DNA of 64,000 nt from Ectobius pallidus (GCA_964059195.1 CAXKWD010000008.1:47596502-47660501), one strand, 5' to 3'; counted from the first letter of the stretch, positions 8,933 to 20,389 are shown. Program-made: numbers and translations. Notes: a model not told the origin generated them from the sequence alone.

Positions 8933-11800
8933 TGCAACGACAAGTGTCTCTCTGGTTAATTATTTAAGTATTTAAGTATTTATAAGCGTTGCTAAACAAG
9001 AAAAAGAAAGACAAGGAACAACCCTATAACCTAACCAAATACTAGAATACAATATCCCAAATGCAAGATACAGAGTTAAATGCAAATCAAAATATAAGTT
9101 AATATTTATATAACCCAATACTTATAGGATTCCTAATCTGATTACAGAAAATATCAAATTTGAAGGGAGCGTGAGGAAATGCCCACAGAGGGAGATCGAA
9201 TTCTTCTGTACCGGGCAGAGTAGAGGGCAGCATTTGCAATACCACATAGAAAACAGGCAGCATTCAAACAGAGTAACAACTTTTAATAAATAGAACAAGT
9301 CTCATAAAGCAGAGTACAGATCAACAATTAACAATAACTGCACATCCTGATAAATATTGTATAGTATTTAAAATAAATACACCCTAACAAATATATGTTC
9401 GTCTTTCAAGATTACTATTCCTATACTGAAATCTCCTTTCCCAAAAATCTATATTTCTTTTTAAGTAAGCTGCACTAAGTACCTATAATGCCTATAATCT
9501 TGGACAAACCACTATAAATGGTAATTTTAGTCTATAATAAGTTGAAGGGTAGTTATCCGAATATGCCCCAAAAAACCCAAGTAAGCCAAGGTAAATATAA
9601 ATAGGGCTGAAGAGAGTTGAATCAACAATAGCAGGGCAAGTTAGATGACCAGAAGAGTCAGAAAATATTAATACTGAAAAGGCATCAAAATATAAGGTCT
9701 AAGCATGAATAAATGTCCAAAACTCGTTTTAGAAAACTAATGGGACATAAATACAAATGCTCAAAAACAATAAGCCTAGAATAAATTTAGAAAAATGTAA
9801 AGTATACGAACGCAATAGGCCTAGAATAAATTCAGAAAAATGTAAAGTAGCAAAATACTAAAGTGGCAAATAGATAGGCCTAGACTAAATTCAGAAAAAT
9901 GAAAAGAATGAAAAATACTGAAATTGCAAATTGGTAGGCTTAGAATAAATTCAGAAAAATTGTAAGGTATGAAAAATACTGAAATTACAAATTGGTAGGC
10001 TTAGAATAAATGCAGAAAAATGTAAGGTATCAAAATTACTAAGGTGGCAAATCAATAGGCCTAGAATAAATTCAGAAAAATGTAAGGTAACAGAAAACCT
10101 AATATACCAACGCAATAGGCCTAGAATAAATTCAGAAAAATTGTAAAGTATGAAAAATACTGAAATGACCAATAGATAGGCCTAGGCTAATTTCAGAAAA
10201 ATGAAAAGAATGAAAAATACTGAAATTCCAAATTGGTAGGCTTAGAATAAATTCAGAAAAATGTAAAGTACTAAAAATACTACTTTGGTAATCGATAGGC
10301 CTACACTAACCTTAGATAAGCTGTAGAAAAGGTCAAACGGAAAATGCAGTATATAATAATCATACCATAAAAAGAGCAAAATAACTGTGTAATAATCCAG
10401 AGAAGAAATTAGAAAACCAGAAATTCTAAATAGATAAAGGGACCGGATGCTCAAGCAATAACTTAAATAATTACTAAACCTCAAGTGTTAAGTATAAGTA
10501 AGCTTGACCAAAGCTACTACGGAATATACTAGAAGATATAGGCCTACCGGGCTCAAATTAGTGAACAGTATTACAAGGCATTACGCCTATGAGACCACAA
10601 ATCGAACTCTAGAATAGAACATTACAGCCCACTATGGAACTAGATTTTAAATAGCCAAAAACTTCAAATTTTAAGTACCAGGGCAGAATAAGATAGACAC
10701 AATAATAGGAATTTTCCCAAATACCCTATTAAGTTATACTCAACGAGTCATAAGTACCAGAAAAGCACAGGCCCCAAATTTTATTTTAAGTAAAGGCAAA
10801 CGAACCTCAAATCCATAAGAGTAAATTTGCTCTTTCCAAATAATTGGGGACTGTATATTATATATCTCAAAATTCCCCTAAAGAAATCAATAACATGATT
10901 ATAACTTTAAACAGCAAGGTATATTCTTGTTAATAATATATTCTCAGTTACGGGCATAATTTGGATAAATCCTAGGAAAGGAGTAGGCCTCACAATATCT
11001 GTCTAGAAACAAGAATTATTTGTAGTGAAAGAAATCTAACATGGCGATCATGCTTGTACAGGAAACGCCCCTTTGATTGGCAAAAGACATTGCTTCAAGT
11101 TCAAACTAACATATCGTTATAATAGTATGCAAGCTACAATTTCAACTTTTCAATGAAAAATGCATTATAGGAAATCATCCTAATAAATTTACAGAACTAG
11201 GGGTTGCCACAGCTAATGTAATATGACCATCACGCCACTAAAGCTTGCGTGAGGGATATATATATATTTTAGTATATAATTCCAATTTACAGGATCTTTT
11301 TGAACGCAGATTTATCTGCCATAACACACCATCAAAAATGTAAAACAGAATATGTGTACCCTGACATTAACTTCAAGCGTAGATTAACAACTCCATAGAT
11401 TATCTCGACATTGTAATGGTAATTAACCAATTAAGAAATGAATTTAATACTGGAACTCTACTCTTGCATAATCGTCGAATCCATTACTTATGACTGGCAA
11501 TTGATAGTACCAGCTGTATTATCTCTCTCTTATTTGAAACTAAACAGTGCTGAGGGCACAAAACTGATATTAAAGCTACGCCATAGTAAAATATATCGTT
11601 ACTCACGACCAGGAACGAGAGAAAATCTCCAGGCGGCTCCCCACACAACCACACTCCTCCGGCGGATATAAGCAGGGAGACACGAGGATCAAGTTACTCC
11701 AATTCCCCACGAGAGCGCGACACCGTACTAAAGACGTAACCGCAAAGAGCTTAGAGTGCAGAGAGAGGTAATTTAAATTTCAAGAATCAGCATAGCAAAG
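8933..11800 (-). repeat. LTR-like copy 5 (divergent, about 2.9 kb)
   Basis: Minus-strand LTR relative of copies 1-3. Its U5 end is CGTTGCA at 8939-8933 on the minus strand, followed directly by TGGTAGCAGAGCG, a full primer-binding site for initiator tRNA-Met. Shared blocks with copy 1 include the conserved GTGAGGAAATGCCC box (about 9170-9190), the GGGGCGTTTCC box (about 11060) and the block near 11600-11720 that matches the first 300 bases of copies 1 and 3. The outer end near 11800 is approximate. It contains the 60-bp tandem repeats at 9760-10320. No coding sequence is seen. Confidence 0.65.
9760..10320. repeat. About nine tandem 55-65-bp repeats
   Basis: Repeating unit built round TAGGCCTAGAATAAATTCAG followed by AAAAATGTAAAGTA, seen near 9773, 9828, 9883, 9943, 10003, 10062, 10121, 10181 and 10240. 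Units differ by scattered substitutions. It lies inside LTR copy 5 and is absent from copies 1-3. Confidence 0.85.
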
Positions 11801-11834
11801 CACTTAGAAGAAGCAGAGAGGAAATTTAAATTTT

Positions 11835-12335
11835 CAACCATTACACAATCAAAAACAATATAGATCTAGTAAATAAAATAAAGAACCTCAAAATACACAA
11901 TAATGAAACACTAATATCGTTAGATATAACAAATCTGTACACAAACATTCCCATAAAAGAAACAATCGACATAATTGAACATATATTATCAAAAAACGGA
12001 GATGGCGAGAATGTCATAAAATAAATAAGCAAACTATTAGAGAACATATTGAAACAAAATTACTTCAAGTTTAATAATAAAATTTACCAACAAAATGAAG
12101 GACTCGCTATGGGATCACCATTATCGAGTATTTTATCTGAAACCTTTCTCCAATATATTGAACAAGAATACATCAAAAATATAATTAATAAATACAACAT
12201 TAAATTTTACACTAGATTCGTAGATGACATACTGGTTATATGTAGCAAAGACAAAATACAAAACATCACAAACGATTTCAATAATGTACATAAAAAGATA
12301 AGTTTCACTCTCAAAAATGCAATCAATAATAAAAT
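11835..12335 (+). pseudogene. Penelope-like reverse transcriptase fragment
   Basis: Reverse transcriptase of a Penelope-like element (PLE). Plus-strand translation shows SLDITNLYTNIPIKETI, GLAMGSPLSSIL and FVDDILVIC, in the order and spacing of PLE RT motifs. One stop (near 12022) interrupts it and the 5' part is missing. The reading frame stops at an insertion at 12336 and continues at 13915 (endonuclease part). Inactive. Confidence 0.85.
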
Positions 12336-12826
12336 CAGGTAAACTGATATAACAAAGTGCCAGTATGCTTTTTTAATCAGTTATAATTGCAGTTATGATA
12401 TACAGAAAATATATTTATTTTTTTAATAGATCTCCGAGTTAAACTCCAGATCGATTCATTAAGCAGGGCTTACGGAAGAACAAAGGTCTAAAGTTTGATT
12501 AATTCATATTGGTATACACTGATATACTAATTCTTAAAATTTGTAAACATTTTACAAAATGCATTGACAATGAAATAGTACAGTAAGCCAATAAGAAGAG
12601 GATAGTTCCACCTAGCGGTATGCAGTTTTGTTCTGTTCGTGAAATAACATTTATAGGCTTATGTTATCATTCTTTAGGATTATGTTGTAGGTCAATGAAA
12701 GACAATGAATTTCCAGTTTTTTTTTAAAGAAAAATGTAATACTTATTTAAGCACATTGACAAAATAGAACACAAGAATGGAGTAGGCTCAATTTAACACA
12801 ATTGATAATAAAAAAAAATTTTTTTG

Positions 12827-12893
12827 CTTTAGGGTGGACTCGAACGTGATATCTCTTGAATACTAGACAATCATTTTACCCCAAGACCAAACC
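12827..12893 (-). tRNA. tRNA-like block (degenerate)
   Basis: On the minus strand an A-box-like TCTTGGGGTAAAATGA is followed at tRNA distance by a perfect B box, GTTCGAGTCC. The acceptor and anticodon stems do not pair well, so it is a tRNA relic or a tRNA-derived SINE head. Confidence 0.35.
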
Positions 12894-13426
12894 ACACTGT
12901 GAATGTTCAGTGTCCAATACCAGAGAATACTACCTCGTCGTAGCTCACAGAAAAGAAAAATCACCGTATTTCGAAATTAGGCTATGTTTCAAGCCTGCTA
13001 GTTTCCTTATGTTACATTATTGTATTATTTCATTCATGGGTAAAATAATATTCTAGATATCCGTGTGATAAGTGCTGATATGTCTCTAGCTGAAGCAAAC
13101 GTAATACCAACGTATGCATATTCTCAGAGCTTGATGTTTTTATTTATTAAGAGGTCAGGAATTATTAATCTGACATAGGCTGAAGTAAAATTCAATGCTT
13201 TAATTTAATTGAAATCAATTTTAGCAAAATAATTAGTCATTATACAACAGCATTTCATATATAATCGAACATATGGGAACATTTGTTTTTCATGTAGATG
13301 TCAACTGTCCATGGCAACTGAAAGAGGCTTTATACGAGCGCGCTGATTGGTTGGCCGCGAGTCATTCAAAATGCTTCGAATTGAACAAAATATTATTCTA
13401 AATGTGACTGTTAATTACTCTTTATT

Positions 13427-13860
13427 TCGGTACTGCTCAACCGATTAGGTCTTATTGCTATTATCGTTATAAATGAGTATACGAAGTTTCATGAAAATCC
13501 GATAAAGCGTATTTGAGTTACCGCGCCTTTTCTTATGTGATACCATAAAAAAGGAACTAAATTGGGTATTATTCCGGTACCGGCCAACCGATTTGGTCCA
13601 ATATCAACAGACGTCTTCCCATGGACATTATAAATAGATATTCCAAGTTTTATGAAAATCCGATAAAGCGTTTGCGAGTTATGGCACCTTTAAAATAGAC
13701 ACTAAATTGGGTTTTACTCCGGTACCGGTGAACCGATTTGGTCCAATTTCAATAGGGTTCTTCCCATTGACATTATAAACGCGTATACCAAGTTTCATCA
13801 AAATTCGATAAAGCGTATTTGAGTTAGAGCGCGTACAGACACACGGACGGACGGACAGAC
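13427..13860. repeat. Three tandem units of about 145 bp
   Basis: Units each contain CCGGTACCGG.. AACCGATT, then CATTATAAA, then CGATAAAGCGTATTTGAGTT (or close variants at 13500, 13660 and 13808). After the last unit comes the simple sequence CACGGACGGACGGACAGAC, a tail often found on dispersed arthropod repeats. Confidence 0.75.
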
Positions 13861-13914
13861 ATTTTTCGTCCCCCACACAATCTCATAAAGTACCATACTG
13901 GCACTTAATAAAAT

Positions 13915-14753
13915 TAATTACCTAGAAATCAGTATCCAGATTCAAAAAGGTAAACTCGATTTCAGTATTTATAGAAAACCTACTTATTCTGACAACTTAA
14001 TACATAAAAATTCCAATCGCCCGGTCAATCATAAAAGAGCAGCTTTAAACAGCATGATTTTTAGACTAATAAATATCCCCATGAATAAACAAAATTACAA
14101 AAAAGAACTTCAAACAATTTTACAAATAGCCAGGAATAATGGTTATCCAGATGCAACAGTATTCAATATATCGAGGAAAACCAAAGCCAAAATCAAGAAA
14201 ATTCAGAATCCAATCACGACATTAAAACCAGATGAAGATAAAAACAAAAATATAAAATACATTGTTTTAAATTATACAGATAACAAAATACACAAGATAT
14301 TAAAACCCTTCAAACAAAGAAATCTAACAATAGCATACAACACCAATAACAACATCAAAAAACTGGTACAAAACCAAAAAAAATATAATGATAATTTACT
14401 CGATCAAAGTGGCATTTACAAAATCACATGCAAAGACTGCAATCAAGTATACATAAACCAAACCGGTAGATTCTTTAAAATCAGGTTTAACGAACATATA
14501 ATATACAATTTTCAATACAATAGAAATAAATCGGCATACGCTAATCATTTACTAAAAAATAATCATAGTATTGACACCATAGATAATAGTCTCGAAATTC
14601 TGCACATACAAAATAAAAGGACAAAATTAAATACCTTTGAAGCATTAGAAATATACAACCATAAACACAACATTATAAACGAAAACACTATTGATAAGAA
14701 CGCACTCTTTGACCTTTACGAAAACTTTAGAACAAGAAAAAACCATATACTAC
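13915..14753 (+). pseudogene. Penelope-like GIY-YIG endonuclease part
   Basis: C-terminal half of the PLE polyprotein. A linker is followed by the GIY-YIG nuclease: GIYKITCKDCNQVYINQTGR near the middle, then FKIRFNEH and the SAYANHLL segment typical of PLE endonucleases. The frame is open from the start of the segment (an internal Met at 14054) to 14753, where a transposon interrupts it; codons beyond that up to a stop at 14779 belong to the inserted element. It is the direct continuation of the RT fragment ending at 12335. Confidence 0.88.
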
Positions 14754-17250
14754 GGGTGGCGTGCACCATCCAGGAGTAAATCTTACTAAAGTAGTAAATT
14801 TAAGACGGAGACCTGGAGTATACAAGAACCAGAACATCTGTCTCACTCTTAAGTCATACTAATGTATGTGCTAGAGTGAGACAGACAAACCGGTTTTTGT
14901 TACGTAAGGTTCCCTTCCTAAATTTACTACTTTAGTGCTACTCTTTTAGTAACTTACTCTTTTAGTTGGTGTTGGAGAGCTCAATTGATAGTTACTTCTT
15001 TAGTTGTTACTAAAGTAGTAAGCGATTTTTACTAAAGAAGTGGTCGAATTCTGCGCAGAACAGAGCAGAAACGTTAGTGCAGCGCAGCAGAACACGTGCA
15101 TTTCAATTGCCAGTATTATTCAAGTGCCAGATAATGAAAAGGAAAGGTTCGCTGAAACAATGAATATGAATTTGGGTTGTTCCAAATATTACTAATGACA
15201 ATCTTCATGTTTTAAAATAGGTCTAATAGTAATGTTTTATTCATTACTAATTTTAATTCCTTCAATTGAGTATTTTCAGTTTAGTAGCCTACGTATGGGT
15301 ACGTATTTTTGTGCAAACTATTTCTGTATTATAATGCAAACAATTGGAATTTCCAGTTGATTTTCATAATTGATTCACTGTCAATATTATAATTATTTCT
15401 CTCATAATAATAATAATAAAGTTCTAAAATATATTAAAATATTTATACTTCCTAAAGTTACATATTCTTCCCCAAAAACGATAAATCAATTATTCTATAG
15501 TTGTTTATCATAAATCTCACTATAATGAATTATTAATACTTATTGACTGTTTAACAATATTAATAAGAAGTATTACACAAAATCATGAAAAAGGGGGGAT
15601 AAAAAGGATAACAAAACTAATAAGGGGCATTATGTTTCTGTCCTTTTTCAAATGCACAGAACATTTACTTAAAAAATATTACCTTATAAAAATAATAATA
15701 TTACAACTGAGAAATGTAATATTTAAACAAAAAATGGCGGTACAATATTTCGGAAGCTATGAACTCCAATAATAATTATGTTGATGGTTGTGTGTTTAAA
15801 AATAATTTCAGTGACTACTTCTCTAGATCCTGTGCAGCTTCAACCTCCGGGCCCCTCCTTAAAATTTTCTTTCGGCACTCATGTTGGCATTTTTTTTCTA
15901 TATAGTTTATAATGCTTCTCACTTTCCTGTCCACAGGGTTAATTAAATAGTTAGCAGCATACTATAGACCTGCAGCATCTGTTATAGTTTATTCCCAAAC
16001 ATGCAAGTCTCGTCTCACTCCACCATTCGAGACTTGGGGAGTCTTTAAGGAATGGTTTTACAATGTGTCCCCTTCTCAATGTACGCTAATCCCAGAGTCA
16101 GTCAAATTTTCTTCCGATGTGGCCTGTTTGGACATTTTTACACCTGGGTTAGAAAAAAGGACATATTATTCATTAACACTGCGGGTGCAACTATTGAACT
16201 TTTAGCTCTTATAATTATTATTATAATCTGGCATTCGCAATGTTGTGCTTTAAGTTAAGCTATAGAAGTGTAATGTAATAAAATTAATTTACAATAATTA
16301 CATTAAATCGTTTAACAATGAGAATCACCTATTGTTCAGTAATTCTATGGTTATGTAGCAGGGGGAAGTGTTTTCTGGGTAGCTCCAAGAACGGAGGCTT
16401 TCATTTTTTGGAATGTACTATACCTCGCCGATATCTGTATCCATGTGATTAGCTTGAAATACATCGTCGTTTTCTGACCCAAAGTTAGGGAGAACTGCAA
16501 CATCTAAAGGCCGATCCAGCTAGGAAGATATTTGAGAGCACATGCGCTGCTTGTACCGTGCAATGCAAACGTCCCTTCCACTCACTCTCCCCCTCACCTT
16601 TGGTGGACGTCTTCCTAGTTGGACCGATCTCCGCAATGATATTTCCACATTTGACTGGCTGAAATCACATGGATGTAGTGAGAATCTGACATCGTTTCTT
16701 CCAAACGCCAAAATTTCATGTAAGGATTTATGAGCTTAATTATTTACGTTATTAAATGCCCTACTAGGTATGGTTTGCTTAATATTTATTAAATCACCTG
16801 CCACAACTCTCATTTTTGGTATACAACCTTCTTCATCTCAATAACTTATCCTCAGTTTGAACTATGTAATCCATTTAATGTGATATGTAACTCATAACTC
16901 ACGCAAATGCCACAGAACACATTTACTCCACAACTTACTCCACCCCCTGAGTAGGAGTAAATATTGGCCTTATTTACTCCACAACTTACTACGTTAGTAA
17001 CGTACTCCGTGTTGGTGCTCTCCACCACTTGTGGAGTAAGTTCATTTACTCTGGGAGTAAATAAAATTTTTACTTCTTTAGTACATTCCTCTATGTTGAA
17101 AGCCGCCGAGTTTAGTTTACTCCTGGTTGGTGCACGCCGTCCTTACTAAAAGAGTACGGTTACTAAAAGAGTAGCTTACTAAAGTAGTTAGAACTAAAGA
17201 AGTAAGGCTTACTAAAAGAGTAAATGGCATGAGTTTGGTGCACGCCACCC
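14754..17250. mobile_element. 2.5-kb DNA transposon with GGGTGGCGTGCACCA ends
   Basis: Left end GGGTGGCGTGCACCA (14754) and right end TGGTGCACGCCACCC (17250) are inverted. It splits the PLE endonuclease. Flanks are TAC and TAA, compatible with a decayed 3-bp duplication of PIF/Harbinger type, but this is not proof. Both ends carry arrays of short motifs (ACTAAAG, TTTACTC, TACTCTTTTAGT) in both orientations over 150-300 bases, probably transposase binding sites. The middle (15060-16900) has no clear ORF; a minus-strand stretch near 15820-15960 reads for some 45 residues without a known domain. Confidence 0.75.
14786..14940. repeat. Nested hairpin at the left end of the 2.5-kb transposon
   Basis: Outer arms ACTAAAGTAGTAAATTTA and its inverse near 14922, and inner arms TCTGTCTCACTCT / AGAGTGAGACAGA near 14840-14890. 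The arms form a large stem-loop within the element end. Confidence 0.75.
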
Positions 17251-17253
17251 TAA

Positions 17254-17960
17254 GACTTAGTAGCAGACTAACTACACAACAAGCAGGTCGATTCATCATC
17301 ATATCTCCGAGAACATATGTATTTAGATCCTTACAATATACAAATCTATTCACATATATAAATAAAATATTAATTGTCATTTATTAATTTTCCTTAGGAC
17401 TGAAGATGATACATCCTTGTATTGAAATGCATCTCAAATAATACAAGTCTGATTTTAAAGCTGATTACAACGTTATACCAATCAACATTTACAAATAAGT
17501 GATTTTAACAGTGAAGACTTTTACCAAGAAGAAGACATTTTATAATTTGGACATTATTTTAATCCAAAATATTTTTAATTGACAATTACAGAACGATTCA
17601 CTATCAACTTTTATAAAAGTGTTTTTAACATCTGGAAGAATTTTTCCAAAACATAATATAACATGAACATTATTTTAAACCTGAAATAATTTTAATATAT
17701 TTCTTTACCACAACCATAAATGATTTTTTTTTATTAATGTATCATCTTCCACTTACGTTGGTGCTATTCCAAATAAGAAAAACAAGTCTTTCATCATATA
17801 GACAATATTAATAATTTTAACAGTGAATCAGTGGCTATTTTTAACTATGGACTTTACATCAGTGTATCTTAGCTAATAAATAAATATTTGTAATCAGCAT
17901 TACATACAGCAAAGTCTTTTAAAACACTAGTACAGAGGTGGAAAAAACATTTTAAATAAT
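17254..17960 (+). pseudogene. Penelope-like element 3' region
   Basis: Sequence beyond the DNA transposon continues the PLE: a short further coding-like stretch, then an AT-rich non-coding 3' region. It holds a hammerhead-like motif at 17400-17435 in the position where PLE ends usually carry one. The right border with the satellite is not sharp. Confidence 0.5.
17400..17435 (+). ncRNA. Hammerhead-ribozyme-like motif of the Penelope element
   Basis: CTGAAGA (17400-17406), a helix ATACA-TCCT-TGTAT, then GAAA (17424-17427) and TGCATC. This matches the core CUGANGA - stem II - GAAA of hammerheads known from PLEs. Stem I is poor, so it is probably decayed. Confidence 0.4.
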
Positions 17961-18240
17961 TCATAGAGAAACCTCTTACAAAGTCTATTTTCCTCTCTCT
18001 ACACATTGAAATCGGATCACTATTTCCATGGAAATGTTAGTGTTAATGTCTCAATTAGTCCTCATATCAACGCACATTCTCTTGGTGTTCATAATGTAGA
18101 AAAATCACAATATCCATTTTCTCTTCCATATAATTGAAAATCAGATAACTGATTCCATGAAAACATAAATATTCCCCACAAGCTCACAGATATTTTCTTG
18201 GTATTGAAGGTCAAGAAAAGTAATTTATTGTACATGTTAG
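17960..18240. repeat. Satellite segment 1 (115-140-bp monomers)
   Basis: First two monomers of a tandem array. Each monomer contains a TTCCATGGAAATGT box, TTATTGTCTCAAT, CTCATAAGCACAC, TTTCTTGGTGTTCAC, GAAATCACTTA and CTTAAAATCAGATCACTG in that order. The monomer repeats head to tail in the same orientation across the window to 38165, interrupted by insertions. Confidence 0.75.
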
Positions 18241-18533
18241 TCCTATATTTCCACTGTTTGCTGAAGCTTTTTTAGTCTAAAGTAATAAAATATTCACCAG
18301 TGGATGGAGTGTTTCACAAACATGTTTCAGCCCAGTCCATTGGGCCTTCATCAGGTTACTGAATAAACCGGGAAAAAGGTGCTGCTCTCTGGGGTGCATT
18401 GCTAACCATGAAGTTAGTGTTTCGAAGATGTTTACCAATTCATTCCTTGGGTACTCCATAATCGCAATGCTGTACATCACACTCGGGGGTGGTGGAAATT
18501 TAACCGCACGTTTACCCCTTACTCTTCTTATTA
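18241..18533 (-). pseudogene. Penelope-like 3' fragment, minus strand
   Basis: Minus-strand sequence with CTGATGA (18354-18348), a CCCA/TGGG helix and GAAAC (18328-18324), an arrangement characteristic of PLE 3' ends, then an AT-rich tail ending near 18270. A further 80 bases of the same fragment lie beyond hAT copy A (20313-20390), which is inserted in it. Assignment rests on the 3'-end signature only. Confidence 0.45.
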
Positions 18534-18699
18534 GGCACAACCAGTGGCGGCCGGTGGTCCCAAAAGCAGGGTGGGCCAGTGAACAATGTTTTCAACCCTC
18601 CGCCGCCGAAATATGTAAAATTGTGCTATTTAAGAATATGCTGTAAAAAATTAGTAATTAAGAATTATAAGTATCGAATTACTTAATAATAATTCTTTA

Positions 18700-18885
18700 T
18701 TGCAACCAAATGGTCATACTATGATGAATGGAGCAACGGTGGATTGATATGCGGCAGGGGAAACAGGAGATCCCGAGAAAACCTATCCCGATCCCATTTT
18801 GTCCATCACAAATTCCAATGAACCCACCGAAATTCGATCCCGGGTCCCAGCAGTGAAAAGCGGAGCCATGGGAGCTGCCATCGAG
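18700..18885 (-). repeat. tRNA-derived SINE inside hAT copy A
   Basis: Reverse complement of the SINE in copy B. The tRNA head (about 18810-18880, minus strand) is degenerate: an A-box region near 18865 and a B box close to GGGATCGAATTT near 18830, followed by a body of about 110 bases. Shared by both hAT copies, so it was inserted before they separated. Confidence 0.6.
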
Positions 18886-19129
18886 TTATTTAATACTTAT
18901 TTAATTTACAGAGTTAGTTTTTACTGCATGTGCAAAATCTCTTAAAGAGTACCAAGTGTGGAACACATTCTACTTCGTATAAATTTTGATTGATAACAAT
19001 ACTCACTCATTTCTTGTAGCTGTAATCAGCCAGCTAGCGAATTTTTCAATTACTTTCTGGTGGAAATCCTCCATGTTGCTTATATATGTTTATGCACTGA
19101 TAAAACAGCCAAACCGTTCGCTGTGTCTT

Positions 19130-19290
19130 GGCCCATTAATTTCGCAGATAAGTTTTTATGCGTTTTAATGTACTAAAACAGCGTTCTGACTGTGCAGTTG
19201 CCACAGGAATTGTAAGAACAATTTGCACTCATTTATGCATCTCAGAAAATGTATCTGTCAAATTATTGGCACCTATGAATGACAAAAATT
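19130..19290 (-). pseudogene. hAT transposase C-terminal remnant (copy A)
   Basis: Minus-strand counterpart of the copy B sequence that encodes NPLATAKSERCFSTLK, the hAT C-terminal dimerisation motif. In copy A it is disrupted by stops. Confidence 0.6.
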
Positions 19291-20389
19291 CACTCATTGT
19301 AATGGTTTCATACAGTTTTATTTCCATATGCTGCAGCAGATAACTCACATTTAAGTTTATCTTTATTTAGCATAAGGTACGTTATTGTGGTAATTTTGAA
19401 AGAGGAAGGAGGATAACACTGTCTACATATCGTAATTTTTTTGTTATCTGTAATTGAAAACGCTGATAGGACCGCAATGTTTATTCACAATTCACTACCG
19501 GCACTTGCAAATAATTTAAAAAGAAAATCCTGTACTTCCCCCTGAACACACCAGGGAACTGCATGAAACTGAATCTGCTACCTGCTAGCTACTACTCATT
19601 GCGAAAACAGCCCAAGGGTAAGGCCCCATTTACACCAGTGCGACGATATTTTGTATCGACAAAATACAAAAAGATCCTTAGAAAATTAATACAAAAACAT
19701 ACATATCGCTGTCTTACAAGTATGCTGCAATTTAAGCAAACCCGTGTATTTCAAACGAAACAAACAGCATCAATCCTATAAGATCATTTTTGCATGTTCT
19801 ACACGATTTTGTCTTTGTGTTGCATCGTTCTAGTGTGAAAGCAGCCTGCTTGCGAGTCAGGCATGGGGTGCCGGAGGAACTTTAAACCAGAGAACGATCC
19901 AAGTGAAAGAGAGAGAAAGAGCTATAGGACCGACTCAAGTGAGAGACAGAGAAAGAGATACGAGGGCTGGCCCACGGAACGAGAAAAATTACCACAGAAA
20001 GGCAACCCCATCTTAAGGGAAGACAGCTATAAGTCCTTGAAAAACACAACCTGGCCCATGAATCCTTATGTTTAGAATGGGTCTTGGTGCTGGTTATTCT
20101 GAACTGGTCCATGGCTGCTTTCTAGAGGGGAAGTTTATGTTCTTCGCGCCCGCATACAGATCTAAGAAACTGACAACTTATATAAGTTGTGTTCATTCAA
20201 GTTCGGATTTATTGTTAGTTGAAGGACAATCATGATAAACAATGTTCCGTATTTTTTATAGGGAGGGCCCGGCCCTTCTGGCCCTTATGGACGGGCCGCC
20301 CCTGGGCACAACCACTCCTTTCCTAATTCCCATCATATCTATTCATACATACCCCCCTGTTCCCAATAATGTTCCAAGCCCCAAAAAAG

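Larger units (their letters stand above)
12336..13905. mobile_element. 1.57-kb insertion in the Penelope element, 9-bp target duplication
   Basis: Bounded by TAATAAAAT at 12327-12335 and 13906-13914. Removing the insert and one copy rejoins the PLE protein frame exactly. Its right end contains CATACTGGCACT, and the inverse AGTGCCAGTATG lies 20 bases inside the left end, an imperfect terminal repeat. The 9-bp duplication would suit a Mutator-like element, but no transposase is present, so the family is unknown. It contains a tRNA-like block and three 145-bp repeats. Confidence 0.7.
18542..20304. mobile_element. hAT element, copy A (1,763 bp)
   Basis: Begins CAGTGGCGGCC and ends GGGCCGCCCCTG, imperfect inverted ends of hAT type, flanked by an exact 8-bp duplication GGCACAAC (18534-18541, 20305-20312). 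A second copy in opposite orientation is at 49253-50977. It carries a decayed transposase tail (19130-19290) and a tRNA-derived SINE (about 18700-18885) that are also present in copy B. Non-autonomous. Confidence 0.92.

Noticed and set aside
9760..10320. CRISPR-like regular repeats
   Set aside because: Units are contiguous and diverged with no unique spacers, in eukaryotic DNA.
10242..10484. Short hydrophobic minus-strand ORFs at 9951-10172 and 10242-10484
   Set aside because: They read through the AT-rich tandem repeats; repeat translation is not evidence of a gene.
19863..20112. ORFs on both strands in hAT copy A and its mirror at 49427-49657
   Set aside because: Low-complexity Arg/Glu/Ser reading of a purine-rich stretch; no transposase similarity.
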